DNA from: Sedimentisphaerales bacterium
Lineage (GTDB): Bacteria; Planctomycetota; Phycisphaerae; Sedimentisphaerales; Anaerobacaceae
Direction: 5' to 3'
DNA: 37,579 nt
Assembly (NCBI GenBank): GCA_016933295.1
Contig: JAFGBG010000003.1
Span: 1 to 37,579, forward strand
Shown here: one piece after another, positions 9,411 to 18,768 of the stretch
Position numbering within the stretch: position 1 is the stretch's first letter
Layout: every line of letters starts with the position of its first letter
Notes under the pieces: generated by a model
Databases searched by the model: none
The model's input: the letters and a program-made list of their open reading frames with translations, nothing else
What the model was told of the DNA's origin: nothing
Made by a program: the position numbers and the translations under genes

Positions 9411-9427
9411 ATATCTGAATCAGATAT
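9411..9427. promoter_or_regulatory. 17-base palindrome, possible operator
   Basis: ATATCTGA and TCAGATAT flank a single A, giving a perfect 8+1+8 palindrome. The size and symmetry suit a site for a dimeric DNA-binding protein. It sits about 165 bases upstream of the start of the minus-strand secreted protein and about 400 bases upstream of the export operon. No regulator gene is visible in the window. Confidence 0.4.
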
Positions 9428-9461
9428 TACCACTAATAACTATACTGAAACAGTCAAAATT

Positions 9462-9481
9462 ATCGGCCTCGTGCCGATTTT
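9462..9481 (+). terminator. weak intrinsic terminator without an assigned gene
   Basis: ATCGGC (9462-9467) pairs with GCCGAT (9473-9478) around a 5-base loop, followed by TTTT. Preceding AAAA adds partial pairing. The stem is short. No gene on the plus strand ends upstream of it, so it would only make sense for a small RNA or an early-terminated leader, or it may be chance. Confidence 0.3.
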
Positions 9482-9672
9482 AAGAAAATGCTTATATCAA
9501 AACGGCAGAAGGAATTTAATACAATCCGACACTTAGCAAGCACATCATACAAAATTTCCAGATTTGTAACTGCTTTATGACCTTGGAGTTGCACTGTACA
9601 AATCGATAAAGTTACCTGTATTTTTGATAAAAAAAACTAAATCGGTGGTTTTGGAGAGATATCTGAGAAGTA

Positions 9673-9710
9673 TTTAATCCCTTTATAATATTACTTTTAC
9701 GGGGATTAAA
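9673..9710 (+). promoter_or_regulatory. inverted repeat enclosing a -10-like TATAAT upstream of the export operon
   Basis: TTTAATCCC (9673-9681) and GGGATTAAA (9702-9710) are exact inverted copies with 20 bases between them. The interval contains TATAAT at 9684-9689, but no good -35 lies 16-18 bases upstream. This looks like either an activator-dependent promoter with a symmetric protein-binding site laid over it, or a stem-loop in the leader of the export operon. The next gene starts 117 bases downstream. Confidence 0.4.
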
Positions 9711-9826
9711 AAAAGTTAAGCATGCCGGTTATTCAACCGATAAATTTGTTCGTAGGAGAATGATTTTAGCTTTTTTCGAATTTTGATGAATAGTAATTAA
9801 ATCATGTTATCGGGAAATCATTTAGC

Positions 9827-11734
9827 ATGTACATTATGGTAACTAAATTAAAAAAAAGAGTTAGTTACTTCAGATTCGCTTTATGCGTCCTGCTTTTGGC
9901 GATTTTAACCGGTTGCGGTAATAAGTTTTTCGATCCGACACAGGTCGGCAGATTCCGCACCGTCCCGGCGGTTAATGTGATTTTGGATTCTCTCGGAGTA
10001 GCGGAAGAAACGCCCGTGGCGTGGGAGGAAGGAGAAGAACCAAGACCGATAGATACGGTGCCGGATGAGGTTGATTATACGTTCAGAGCCGGGGATATTA
10101 TACGGGTTGATATATATGAACTTTTCGGCCTGGGGACGCGTATGTTTAACGACTTCCCCGTGTCCGAAACCGGAAAAATATCCATACCGGAAGTCGGAGT
10201 GGTCGAGGTTGTAAATCTGACCGAGACACAGCTCGAAGAAAAGATAAAACAAATTCTCTCTCCAACCATATTAAAAAATCCGTTGGTTACGGTGACATTG
10301 ATGAGCTCGCAACAGCGTGTTTTTTCTATATTAGGCGACGGTGTGCTCGCCCCGAACAGGTACGTTATTCCCCGGTATAATTTCAGATTAACTGATGCGA
10401 TTGCTATGGCGAGCGGAACAAGACAGTTTAACGTCAGCTATATATATGTGTCACGGCCTTTGAAAGACGATGGAAAAACACAGCCAATCAGTAAGTCGGG
10501 ACTCGGCGGACGGGCACAAAAAGCAACTGAGAACATAATTCCAACACCGGCACAACAGACAAACCCGTCCTGGACACACAATCAATCACAATGGCCTAAA
10601 AGCAGAGTTGTTATATCTTCATCCGAATTAATAACGGACAGGGAATCCGCCGCGATACGAAAAAGGTATCAATTGCTGCAGAACAGCAATTGGAATACGA
10701 CAAACCGGCAAAACATCTGGCAAATGTCCGAGATGTCCGATACGACCTCGATAAACGAACCGACAAGCGTACAGGAAGTACTGAAGACTTTGGCTGAAAG
10801 ATCCGGCGGAGAAACCGGAACAACCGGACAGGTAAACTCCGCGAACGGATCAAGGTCATATGAACCTCGAACGCTTCCGGGTGTACAGACCAATAATTCG
10901 ATGAATCAACAGGGGGTGTATGGGCAATCAGCGGGAACAGTTACCGTGAGCGGACCTGGCAATTCGTCGAGTGACGCAAGTTCTGGGCATATCGAATGGG
11001 TTTATAAAAACGGCAAATGGGTTCCCACGCAGGTCGGAGATGTCGGACCGGTGGAAACCAGGAAAGAAAACGGGAATATGGAATGGGTGTTCCGAAACGG
11101 AAAATGGGTACTCGTGCAGACCGGCCGGGCAAAGCCGACGGAGCCGATTACTCAAAGGCAGCCCGGTGAACAATTCATTACCCCACCGGAACAAGTAGCC
11201 GCACCCGATTTCGGATGGACTGAACAGGGAACAAGAACGCGGCTAATAAAGATACCGACAGAAAAACTAATTACCGATCCGAGATATAATATTGTTATAA
11301 AACCGGGCGATACTATTTTCGTCCCCGTCGATCTCGTAGGTGAATTTTATATAATGGGTAATGTTAACAACACAGGACCTATTCCTATCACAGGTCGTCC
11401 GATGACTCTAAAACAGGCCATCGCCGCGGCGGGCGGTCTCGGGCCTTTGGCGTGGCCGAAACGTTGTGAAGTGATAAGAAGAATCGGCAGAAAAAAAGAA
11501 GAAATCGTTATGGTGGATTTGGATAAAATTTTCAGCGGAGAGCAGCCTGATTTCTTTATAAAGCCGCATGACACAATTAATGTCGGCACTCATGCAACGG
11601 CAAGGTGGCGGGCAATTTTGCGAAATGCTTTCAGGGCCACATACGGCTTCGGCTTTGTTTATGATCGTAATTTCGCGGATATAGATTTTGTTGGCGCCGA
11701 ACCTGTGACGCGGCAGGTGCTTAACTGGTTCTGA
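9827..11734 (+). CDS. Wza-type polysaccharide export lipoprotein (Poly_export/SLBB) with long insert
   Basis: This is the outer-membrane channel protein for polysaccharide export. LAILTGC places the lipidated Cys at residue 30. A Poly_export domain follows from about residue 82 (DYTFRAGDIIRVDIYE) to 160, a first SLBB domain from about 161 (FSILGDGVLAPNRYVIP) and a second from about 505 (FYIMGNVNNTGPIPI), ending near residue 560. At 635 residues it is much longer than Wza-like proteins of about 380, because a low-complexity Gly/Ser/Asn/Gln-rich insert of about 250 residues separates the SLBB domains. The insert holds two copies of EWV[YF][KR]NGKWV at residues 390 and 419. The start is uncertain: another ATG is 9 bases downstream and no strong ribosome-binding site is seen. 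It heads the export operon. The partner kinase lies four genes on. Confidence 0.9.
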   Translation: MYIMVTKLKKRVSYFRFALCVLLLAILTGCGNKFFDPTQVGRFRTVPAVNVILDSLGVAEETPVAWEEGEEPRPIDTVPDEVDYTFRAGDIIRVDIYELFGLGTRMFNDFPVSETGKISIPEVGVVEVVNLTETQLEEKIKQILSPTILKNPLVTVTLMSSQQRVFSILGDGVLAPNRYVIPRYNFRLTDAIAMASGTRQFNVSYIYVSRPLKDDGKTQPISKSGLGGRAQKATENIIPTPAQQTNPSWTHNQSQWPKSRVVISSSELITDRESAAIRKRYQLLQNSNWNTTNRQNIWQMSEMSDTTSINEPTSVQEVLKTLAERSGGETGTTGQVNSANGSRSYEPRTLPGVQTNNSMNQQGVYGQSAGTVTVSGPGNSSSDASSGHIEWVYKNGKWVPTQVGDVGPVETRKENGNMEWVFRNGKWVLVQTGRAKPTEPITQRQPGEQFITPPEQVAAPDFGWTEQGTRTRLIKIPTEKLITDPRYNIVIKPGDTIFVPVDLVGEFYIMGNVNNTGPIPITGRPMTLKQAIAAAGGLGPLAWPKRCEVIRRIGRKKEEIVMVDLDKIFSGEQPDFFIKPHDTINVGTHATARWRAILRNAFRATYGFGFVYDRNFADIDFVGAEPVTRQVLNWF

Positions 11735-11756
11735 TAAAAAGTAAGGCAAAAAGGGC

Positions 11757-11789
11757 AGGATGGTGATTTTCCACGGTTTCATCCTTTTT
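11757..11789 (+). terminator. weak hairpin with T-run between export and exosortase genes
   Basis: AGGATG (11757-11762) pairs with CATCCT (11780-11785), followed by a run of five T, within the 72 bases between the export lipoprotein and the exosortase gene. The loop is 17 bases and the stem only 6 bp, so it could be a leaky terminator that lowers downstream expression, or chance. Confidence 0.3.
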
Positions 11790-11806
11790 GATTCTTAGCT
11801 ATTCGT

Positions 11807-12859
11807 ATGGTAGGCAATATCATATCTTCGGTCTCTGAGAGATTCAATTTTGCCGGAGTTTTGTTTTGCAGTAGTATGCGGCAGACATCACTGCAAAATG
11901 CTCACAAAATCAGGGCAAAATTGCAGGAACCGGCTGCGCCCAAACGGAGATGGTCCAAGCTTGGAACACATAATTACGTAAAGATATCTGTAACAGCGGT
12001 ACTATTCTGGTATCTTTTTCACAGGGAAATAAACACTATTGTTTACAGGTGGGTGACAGACAGTAGCTGGTCGCACGGATTCCTGATACCTTTTTTCAGC
12101 CTGTATTTTATAAACCAGCATAAAAAAGAAATTCTTAATACTCAGAGCAGACCTAACTATATGGGTTTGTTTTTTTTAATATGCTCGATTTTGTTTTATA
12201 TTTTTAATATAGTCAGCCCTTCGGGATGGGCATATTTCCGCGCATTGTCTATGATAGCGGCTCTCGGGTCTGTTGTTTTGTTTCTGGGGGGATGGCGTTT
12301 AATAAAATATACCTGGCTGCCGATTAGTTATCTTGTATTTGCCGTACCTCTGCCGGGCAGAATTTACAGACAAATTACAATACCAATGCGGCAATGGGCG
12401 GCTACCGCCGCCGCGGGTATTCTGAATCTGGTCTCCGGAATGGAGGCTACGGCAAGAGGTGTTATTATAGATATGATATATAAAGGCCGGCCCCTGGAAC
12501 CTTCACTTAACGTTGAAGAAGCTTGCAGCGGGATGCGGCTGTTAATGGCTTTTCTGGCTTTGGGAGTGGCAATGGCATACTTGCATCATCGGCCGATATG
12601 GCAAAGAATCGTTCTTTTAGCCAGTACGATACCGATTGCAATAGCATGCAATATCGTAAGAGTCACTGCTACAGGACTTATTTATGTCCTGATACATCCC
12701 AAATATACCCAGGGTCTTTATCATGATGCGCTCGGAATGGCGATGCTTCCGCTCGCATTCGGTTTGTACGGTTTTCTCGCATGGTTTATGTCGAGCTTAT
12801 TCATTAACGAAGATGAGGTGATCCGGGAAGATATTGTGGTCCGCAACGGTGATTCATGA
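11807..12859 (+). CDS. xrt: exosortase
   Basis: Exosortases are inner-membrane cysteine transpeptidases that cut short C-terminal sorting tails (PEP-CTERM and relatives) and attach the protein to a cell-envelope partner. The 350 residues include about eight hydrophobic segments. The catalytic triad is complete: Cys240 in EEACSGMR, Arg285 in NIVRVTATG and His306 in YHDALGM. About 60 residues of soluble N-terminus precede the first membrane helix; the start codon has no clear ribosome-binding site, and an ATG at 11876 would shorten this part. The stop overlaps the next gene by ATGA, so it is translationally coupled to the EpsI-like protein. Placement beside Wza-, TPR- and Wzc-like genes matches the known linkage of exosortases to exopolysaccharide loci. 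No substrate with a recognisable sorting tail is in the window. Confidence 0.93.
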   Translation: MVGNIISSVSERFNFAGVLFCSSMRQTSLQNAHKIRAKLQEPAAPKRRWSKLGTHNYVKISVTAVLFWYLFHREINTIVYRWVTDSSWSHGFLIPFFSLYFINQHKKEILNTQSRPNYMGLFFLICSILFYIFNIVSPSGWAYFRALSMIAALGSVVLFLGGWRLIKYTWLPISYLVFAVPLPGRIYRQITIPMRQWAATAAAGILNLVSGMEATARGVIIDMIYKGRPLEPSLNVEEACSGMRLLMAFLALGVAMAYLHHRPIWQRIVLLASTIPIAIACNIVRVTATGLIYVLIHPKYTQGLYHDALGMAMLPLAFGLYGFLAWFMSSLFINEDEVIREDIVVRNGDS

Positions 12860-13620
12860 TGCGAAACAGAAAAAACAATATTCGAGTTTATATGCAGCCT
12901 GCCTTTCTGATTTGCACGGCAGTACTCGCATCAGCCGGTGCAGGCATGTCGATTACCATCAACAAGCTCGGTGTATATCTGAAGAAAGAGCCGATACCTT
13001 TGAAGAAAAATTTAAATATGCTTGATGAGAATGGTTTAGCTTCTTTTAGAGTCGAACAGCATAACAAACGGAAAATCGACGATGAGGTAGTCAAAGCGCT
13101 TGGGACAGAAGACTACATCAACTGGATCGTGGAAGATTGTAATACAGGGCAAGACAGTCCGTATCGAAGGTGTCTTTTATTTATAACTTATTACGATTGC
13201 CCGGACAAAGTGCCGCACGTTCCGGAAGAATGCTATGCCGGCGGCGGCTTTCAGCGGCTGGCTTCCGACAGCGTGATACTGAGAATTGACAACGGCCTCG
13301 ATTTCGAGAGAAAAATTCAGGCAAAATATCTGGTTTTCGGCAGTTCCGGGGCGAATCTCTGGCGAAATTCCGGCAAGTTTCCGGTTCTTTATTTTTTTAG
13401 AGTTAACGGGGAATATGCCAGCGGCAGAGAAGAAGCCAGAAGAGCTCTAAATAAGAACCTTTTCGGCAAATCGTCGTACTTCAGCAAGGTGGAGCTGGCT
13501 TTTAATCAGGCCTCCGTCCTGCCGGGTAAAAAAAATGAAACGATAGCGGCGAGTGAGAAAATTCTATCTGTGGTTTTACCTATTTTGGAAAAAGAGCACT
13601 GGCCCGATTTACATAAATGA
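12856..13620 (+). CDS. EpsI-like exosortase-associated protein (DUF3485 type)
   Basis: The 254-residue protein has one N-terminal membrane segment (about residues 14-35) and a periplasmic domain carrying HVPEECYAGGGF, the family signature of EpsI/DUF3485 proteins that are fused to or encoded next to exosortases. Its role in the family is not settled; it is thought to assist sorting or polymer handling. The ATG overlaps the exosortase stop in an ATGA, which marks it as a coupled partner. In some bacteria the same domain is fused to the exosortase, so here the two halves are split. A run of basic residues precedes the membrane segment, predicting a cytoplasmic N-terminus. No frameshift is seen. 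Confidence 0.87.
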   Translation: MMRNRKNNIRVYMQPAFLICTAVLASAGAGMSITINKLGVYLKKEPIPLKKNLNMLDENGLASFRVEQHNKRKIDDEVVKALGTEDYINWIVEDCNTGQDSPYRRCLLFITYYDCPDKVPHVPEECYAGGGFQRLASDSVILRIDNGLDFERKIQAKYLVFGSSGANLWRNSGKFPVLYFFRVNGEYASGREEARRALNKNLFGKSSYFSKVELAFNQASVLPGKKNETIAASEKILSVVLPILEKEHWPDLHK

Positions 13621-13702
13621 AATAACCGGAAAATTACGAAATACCAGGCCCATGAAATACAGTATTAAATCAGAGAATAAAAATATATAACGAGGTTGAA
13701 TT

Positions 13703-16700
13703 ATGACGAGGAGGAGGCTGAATAAAAAAGTAGCACTGATAGGTTCGGCGGTTTTTGCAACAATCGCTTTACTTATTATCTTAGTGATTTTTCAACTCGG
13801 CAGAGATCCGGCGGAAATTATCCAGGAAGCTCAGGCCGCATTGAATGATGCCCGCCAGGCAACTGAACCACAAGCAAAACAACGCTACTATGACAAGGCG
13901 GAAAGAAATCTTCGAGCGGCGTATATGAAGGCCAAAGACAACATCCTCAGAGAAGAAGTTCTGTTCATGATGCTGGATATGTACCTCGAAACCCAAGAAT
14001 GGCCTTATATTGTGGCATGTTGGGACGAAATGATTAATATCAATCCGGACAATGCCAAAGCTCGCTACGGCAAACTCAGGTACTTTCAAATATTGGCAGA
14101 AAGCGGCACCGGCGGGGCCTGGCAGAAAGTTCACGAAGAAGCAACTGAATTTATAAAAATTGCCGGGAATGCAGGACTTCTTAAAGAGGAAATCACCAAA
14201 TGGGATGTCCCTGGAATCGAGCAAAAACCTGCGAGACAACAATATCTTGGGCCGTATTTGTATCTGCTCAGGGGGATAAGCTCTCTTGAAATGGCAAGCG
14301 CCGGAGCAGTGACAAATAAAGACGAAATGCTCACTCAGGCCATCGAGGATATTAGGAAGGCGCAGCAGCTTGATCAAGATAATATTGACGCATACTGGCA
14401 TCTGGCGAGGGCAATTGTGGCAAGAGGGGAAATGCTCTCTTCTTTGGGCAATTTCGAGGAAAAAGATAAATCAGTCGAAGAGGCTAAGAATATCCTGGAA
14501 CAGGCGGTTAAGATTGCCGGCAATAATCCGAGAGCTTATATTAATCTTATGCAATTGAAACTTATGCTCGCTAAAAACAGCACCCCAGAGTTGCGAAGGG
14601 AAAACCTTCGTTCTCTTGAGTCGGATTACATCTCACTTGCAAAAAGGTTTAACGGCAGTGCGGAAATATTTGCCGCACTTTCAGAGTATTATTTAATCTA
14701 CTCGAAATATTCCGGGCCGGGCCTGTGTCAAAAAAATCTCGACAGCGCGATCGAAACCATCGAAAAAGCGATATCTTTAGACGAGCTGAATGTTGGCTAT
14801 GCCATTGATGCGGCAGATTTATTTTACCGCAGGTATTCCATGTTCGGACGGCAGGAAGATATTCTCAAGGCTCTGGAAATAGCAAAAAATGCACTGGATT
14901 TGCCGCAAGTTCAGGACACTTCAGGGCCCCAACATCAGACAAGAATAATTTATCGATTCCAGCTTTACGCCTTTATGGCGAATTGTTACCTCGAGCAGAT
15001 ATTAGCATCTAAGTCACAAAAAACAGAGTCTGATGTTCAGGTTTTACTGAGCAGCATGGAACAGGCCGTACATGAAATAGAACAGATTCTTGGCAGCAAG
15101 GAGGAACCACTCGTAGTCAAATGGCAGGGGATGCTTGAGCTTGCCCGGGGAAATCAAAAAGCCGCCGTGGAAAAATTATATTCGGCATACGAGCAGCTTA
15201 AAGCTTTGAAGCCGTCAACCCCTCCGTGGCCTAAAGATATGGAATTCGCATATCTGTCCTATACACTCGCGAATATTTTCAAAGATACACCCGAAATTGG
15301 TGCCGTTAAGGATTTTCTGATTAGCGCGCTATATTCCGGAATTGCGGATGTAAAACCCGAAGCTCGACTGGATTACGTAGAAGCCGCCATGGACTTGAAT
15401 CCATGGATGGAGGTTATACAGCATATTGACGCATTCGAAGAGTATCACGGCTCCGGCAGAAAAAGCCAAAATCTCCGGATTAAGACTTACATTCGTGCAA
15501 TGCAATTTGATGAGGCCGAAAAAGAATTAGCCAAAAGGTACGACAACGACGCTGAGACAATTAAGCTGCGTTTGGCACTTATACAGGCTAAGATTCGTCA
15601 CACTCAAGCGGAAATAACGCAAAAGCAAAAAAGAGACAGCTCGATATTACAAGAGACAGGGCAGCCCGATACACAACCGGACGATTCCGACCGATACATG
15701 ACACAGGAACTGATCCGTTATAAACAAATCGAATCGGACCTGGCGGAAAAAATCCTGGCGACCGAGCCGAATGCCGTCGAGCAATCCTTATTAATAAGTG
15801 TCTGCAAAAATTATATAGCACAGGACAAAGCCGGCCCGGCAGAAGATTTTATCGCTCGATATTTGAAACATTTCCCGGAAAATATAACCGCACTTGTTTA
15901 CTGGCAGGTACTTCGCGAGCCCGTGCCAAAAGAAGTCACGCTGCAAAGATATAAAGATATAGAAGAAAAAACTCTTCTGAATCTGACTGATCCGTTGTAT
16001 AAGGCCCTACACCTCGGCATATTTTACCGCCAGTGTGACATGCCTGAAAAAGCAATCGAACAGCTAAGAACCGCCATTAGCCGGGGCGCGTCGATGAATC
16101 ATGCTCCCGGAGACAGGATTTTCAATCAGGTAAAACTTGCCGTTGAGCACCTTTTTGAAATAGCACTGCTAACCAACAACTGGGAGCTTGCGGAAGAAGC
16201 AATTAAAACGGCTCGCAACGAGGACCTCGACGATTGCCGAGGTATGGTTTTCGAATCACGTCTGGCTGCGGCAAAAGGTGAGCTTGAGAAAGCACTCGCA
16301 AAAATCGATGAATGCTTGAAACAAAAACCCGTATTTTCACAAGGCTACTTAATCAGAAGCAATATTAACGCCGCTCTTGGCAGCGAGTCTGCATCTATGG
16401 ATGACATCGCTAAAGCGGCTTCTCTTAATCCCCTGGACGGATCTGTTGCCAAAAAAGCGGCAACGGCATTATATATACGAAACCGGAATCTCGGTGACAA
16501 TGTTTTGCCGAATCAGGTCGCCGAAGCAAGAAGCGCTCTTGAGAGAGCAATCAGGCTCAATATTAACGATCTTGAATTGCACGGGCTTTATGCCGAATTC
16601 ATAGCTTCTGCGGAGCCTCTTAAAGCCATTGCAATCCGGCAGGATATACTGGAGACCGCTCCAAGTGTGGAAAATGCCATTTTACTCGGAAAATTAGCAA

Positions 16701-18691
16701 TGAAGGTGGCGCTCGAACAGGCAAACACAGACAGTAAAGAAGCATTGTTAAATATTGCCGGCTCGGCTTTCGAACAGGCAAAAATAATGGATCCTAAAGA
16801 CAAGAGAATGCTTTATTACTATGCGGATTATTTCAGAACCAGGGGAATGGAAAACGAGGCAATGAAACTCCTGGCCGAATCGCAGGATAATCAATTACTT
16901 TGGAATCACTATTTTCAGCTTGGTCGCTACGAAGATGCCGGGAAGGTCTTAACGAAGGCATATAAAGAAAATCCTAAAGACGCAGGGGTACTGAGAGGTC
17001 TGATTCAGGTTGCCGAAAAAACGGTGGATCAGGAATCTGTAAAAAAATATTCCAATGAGCTTATACGACTCGAAGACACCGCGGCAAATAATCTCTCTCA
17101 GGTACAGGCTTATCTCAGGACAGGGCTTATAGACGAGGCCGAATCCAAATTACAAAGAATTAAGAAGAAATATCCGGATGAGCCCGGCCTACTTTTGTTA
17201 GAAGCGTGGCTGCTGTTAAAACAGGGACTACCGGAGGCGGCTTTGGAACTTGCGGACAAGAGCCTGCTAAGTGAAAAAAATAATGCGGCGGCATGGTGTT
17301 TGAAGGGGGAAATTAATATTGAGCTGGCAGAATACGACAAAGCAATCAGTGATCTTAGAACGAGCAAATTATTGTCGGACGACCCTATAACGCGCGTATA
17401 TCTGTCAAGAGCTTATTTGAATGCGAAAAGATATGAAGATGCCATTACCGAATTGAAAAATACAATAGCCGTCCCGAATGCTCCACAGGAAGCGAGATTA
17501 TTGCTTGAACATATCTATACTCAGCTCGACAGGAAAGAAGCGCTGATTAGATTCTACCGGGATATGATGGATGAATTTCCCGATAATGCGGAATGGTTTA
17601 ATCGTGCCGGCGCATTTGCGCTTAAAACCGGCAGGTATGACGACGCCGAACTGTTATATCAAAAATCCTGTCAAATCATACGTAAGGCGAATCCCGGCCA
17701 AAGTCCAAAAGAGCTTGTGGAAAATTTGACGTACGCTACGGCGTTGGACGGATTTCTCAAGGCGCTGCTTATGGGGGCCGGGGAATCCGGCACAGAGCGA
17801 TGGATTCCCGGAAAAGCCGACAAGGCCCTTGAGGAATGCAGACAATATTTGGATACAAGTTTTGCTCCAATAGCATATTTGAGAATGGCTGAAGCAAATT
17901 ATAAATATGGAAATAAATCCGATACTTCGAAATACTGCCGGACGGCTCTTGACAAAACGGGAACAAATGAGGCGCTTGCCTCAGAAGTCTTGATGAGGAT
18001 GTTTCTAATGCTTGGGGCGGATGAAGTATCCGATTATTGCATGCAAAGGCTCGAAAGCAATCCGGACTCAATTGCGGCCAATTTTACAATGTTTAATTTG
18101 ATAAATATTAAAAAGGACTATATTAATGCCCTTAACTATATAAGTAAATGCGTCGATTTGGCCGATCCAGGTGATCCCGGCAGGGCTAACTATATCATTA
18201 GAAAGGTAGAAACGCTAATACAGCTTTATGAACAAACTTCCGATAACAAATATATCGATATGGCCGTTGCTGATTACGAAAGTCTCCTTGCTGAAATGCC
18301 GAAGAATATCAATGTTCTGAATAATTTTGCGTACTTGCTGGCTGAGCATAATAAGAGGTGTTCGGAGGCTCTTCGGTATGCCAAACAGGCATTGGATGCG
18401 AAACCAAATGATCCTGGAATCATGGATACTTATGCTTATGTGTTGCACAAAAACGGCGAGAACCTGGAAGCCGCCAGGTATGTTGAAACGGCATTGGAGC
18501 TATATAGCGAACGGAGCATAAACCATGTGCCTCCGGAAGTATATGAGCACAAAGGCATGATAAAAGAAAAACTCGGAGCGAACGGTGAAGCACTTGCCGC
18601 ATATAAAATGGCCCTTGAAATCGGTTCTGACGTATTGACGGAAAAAGTCCGCGAAAGGATAACCAGAGCCATAGAGCGTGTTTCACCATGA
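13703..18691 (+). CDS. giant membrane-anchored TPR-repeat protein
   Basis: The protein has 1662 residues: a short basic N-terminus, one membrane helix at about residues 10-32, then almost only helix-turn-helix tetratricopeptide-like repeats to the end. Clear TPR units include the one around AIEDIRKAQQLDQDNIDAYW and those near the C-terminus (EALRYAKQALDAKPNDPGIM). The topology predicts a long periplasmic protein-binding scaffold. TPR proteins of this kind (PrsT in XrtA/PEP-CTERM loci, for example) occur in exosortase-linked polysaccharide loci, where they are thought to organise the export complex. This one is about twice the usual length. GAGG lies 7 bases before the ATG. It follows EpsI after 82 bases and precedes the Wzc-like gene after 77, so it belongs to the same operon. 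Confidence 0.88.
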   Translation: MTRRRLNKKVALIGSAVFATIALLIILVIFQLGRDPAEIIQEAQAALNDARQATEPQAKQRYYDKAERNLRAAYMKAKDNILREEVLFMMLDMYLETQEWPYIVACWDEMININPDNAKARYGKLRYFQILAESGTGGAWQKVHEEATEFIKIAGNAGLLKEEITKWDVPGIEQKPARQQYLGPYLYLLRGISSLEMASAGAVTNKDEMLTQAIEDIRKAQQLDQDNIDAYWHLARAIVARGEMLSSLGNFEEKDKSVEEAKNILEQAVKIAGNNPRAYINLMQLKLMLAKNSTPELRRENLRSLESDYISLAKRFNGSAEIFAALSEYYLIYSKYSGPGLCQKNLDSAIETIEKAISLDELNVGYAIDAADLFYRRYSMFGRQEDILKALEIAKNALDLPQVQDTSGPQHQTRIIYRFQLYAFMANCYLEQILASKSQKTESDVQVLLSSMEQAVHEIEQILGSKEEPLVVKWQGMLELARGNQKAAVEKLYSAYEQLKALKPSTPPWPKDMEFAYLSYTLANIFKDTPEIGAVKDFLISALYSGIADVKPEARLDYVEAAMDLNPWMEVIQHIDAFEEYHGSGRKSQNLRIKTYIRAMQFDEAEKELAKRYDNDAETIKLRLALIQAKIRHTQAEITQKQKRDSSILQETGQPDTQPDDSDRYMTQELIRYKQIESDLAEKILATEPNAVEQSLLISVCKNYIAQDKAGPAEDFIARYLKHFPENITALVYWQVLREPVPKEVTLQRYKDIEEKTLLNLTDPLYKALHLGIFYRQCDMPEKAIEQLRTAISRGASMNHAPGDRIFNQVKLAVEHLFEIALLTNNWELAEEAIKTARNEDLDDCRGMVFESRLAAAKGELEKALAKIDECLKQKPVFSQGYLIRSNINAALGSESASMDDIAKAASLNPLDGSVAKKAATALYIRNRNLGDNVLPNQVAEARSALERAIRLNINDLELHGLYAEFIASAEPLKAIAIRQDILETAPSVENAILLGKLAMKVALEQANTDSKEALLNIAGSAFEQAKIMDPKDKRMLYYYADYFRTRGMENEAMKLLAESQDNQLLWNHYFQLGRYEDAGKVLTKAYKENPKDAGVLRGLIQVAEKTVDQESVKKYSNELIRLEDTAANNLSQVQAYLRTGLIDEAESKLQRIKKKYPDEPGLLLLEAWLLLKQGLPEAALELADKSLLSEKNNAAAWCLKGEINIELAEYDKAISDLRTSKLLSDDPITRVYLSRAYLNAKRYEDAITELKNTIAVPNAPQEARLLLEHIYTQLDRKEALIRFYRDMMDEFPDNAEWFNRAGAFALKTGRYDDAELLYQKSCQIIRKANPGQSPKELVENLTYATALDGFLKALLMGAGESGTERWIPGKADKALEECRQYLDTSFAPIAYLRMAEANYKYGNKSDTSKYCRTALDKTGTNEALASEVLMRMFLMLGADEVSDYCMQRLESNPDSIAANFTMFNLINIKKDYINALNYISKCVDLADPGDPGRANYIIRKVETLIQLYEQTSDNKYIDMAVADYESLLAEMPKNINVLNNFAYLLAEHNKRCSEALRYAKQALDAKPNDPGIMDTYAYVLHKNGENLEAARYVETALELYSERSINHVPPEVYEHKGMIKEKLGANGEALAAYKMALEIGSDVLTEKVRERITRAIERVSP

Positions 18692-18768
18692 TAATTTGTA
18701 CATAGAGCATGAAGTAGTATCTGAGATATGATATTTACTTCATTGTTTAATTATAAACGGAGATTGAA

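Larger units (their letters stand above)
9247..9826. other. 580-base gene-free region between divergent genes
   Basis: No open frame of useful length, tRNA or known riboswitch pattern is visible. The stretch is AT-rich and carries a 17-base palindrome at 9411-9427, a small hairpin with T-run at 9462-9481, a 9-bp inverted repeat at 9673-9710 that encloses a TATAAT, and a 5-bp hairpin at 9726-9739. It must hold the promoters of both the minus-strand secreted protein and the plus-strand export operon, but I could not find a convincing paired -35/-10 for either. Confidence 0.6.

Noticed and set aside
9760-9786. Eight-codon frame after AGGAG upstream of the export lipoprotein
   Set aside because: The spacing between AGGAG and ATG is only one base, and there is no amino-acid pattern of a known attenuator.
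13781-14401. Minus-strand frame of 206 codons opposite the start of the giant TPR gene
   Set aside because: Shadow of the coding strand; the TPR frame continues through it with clear repeats.
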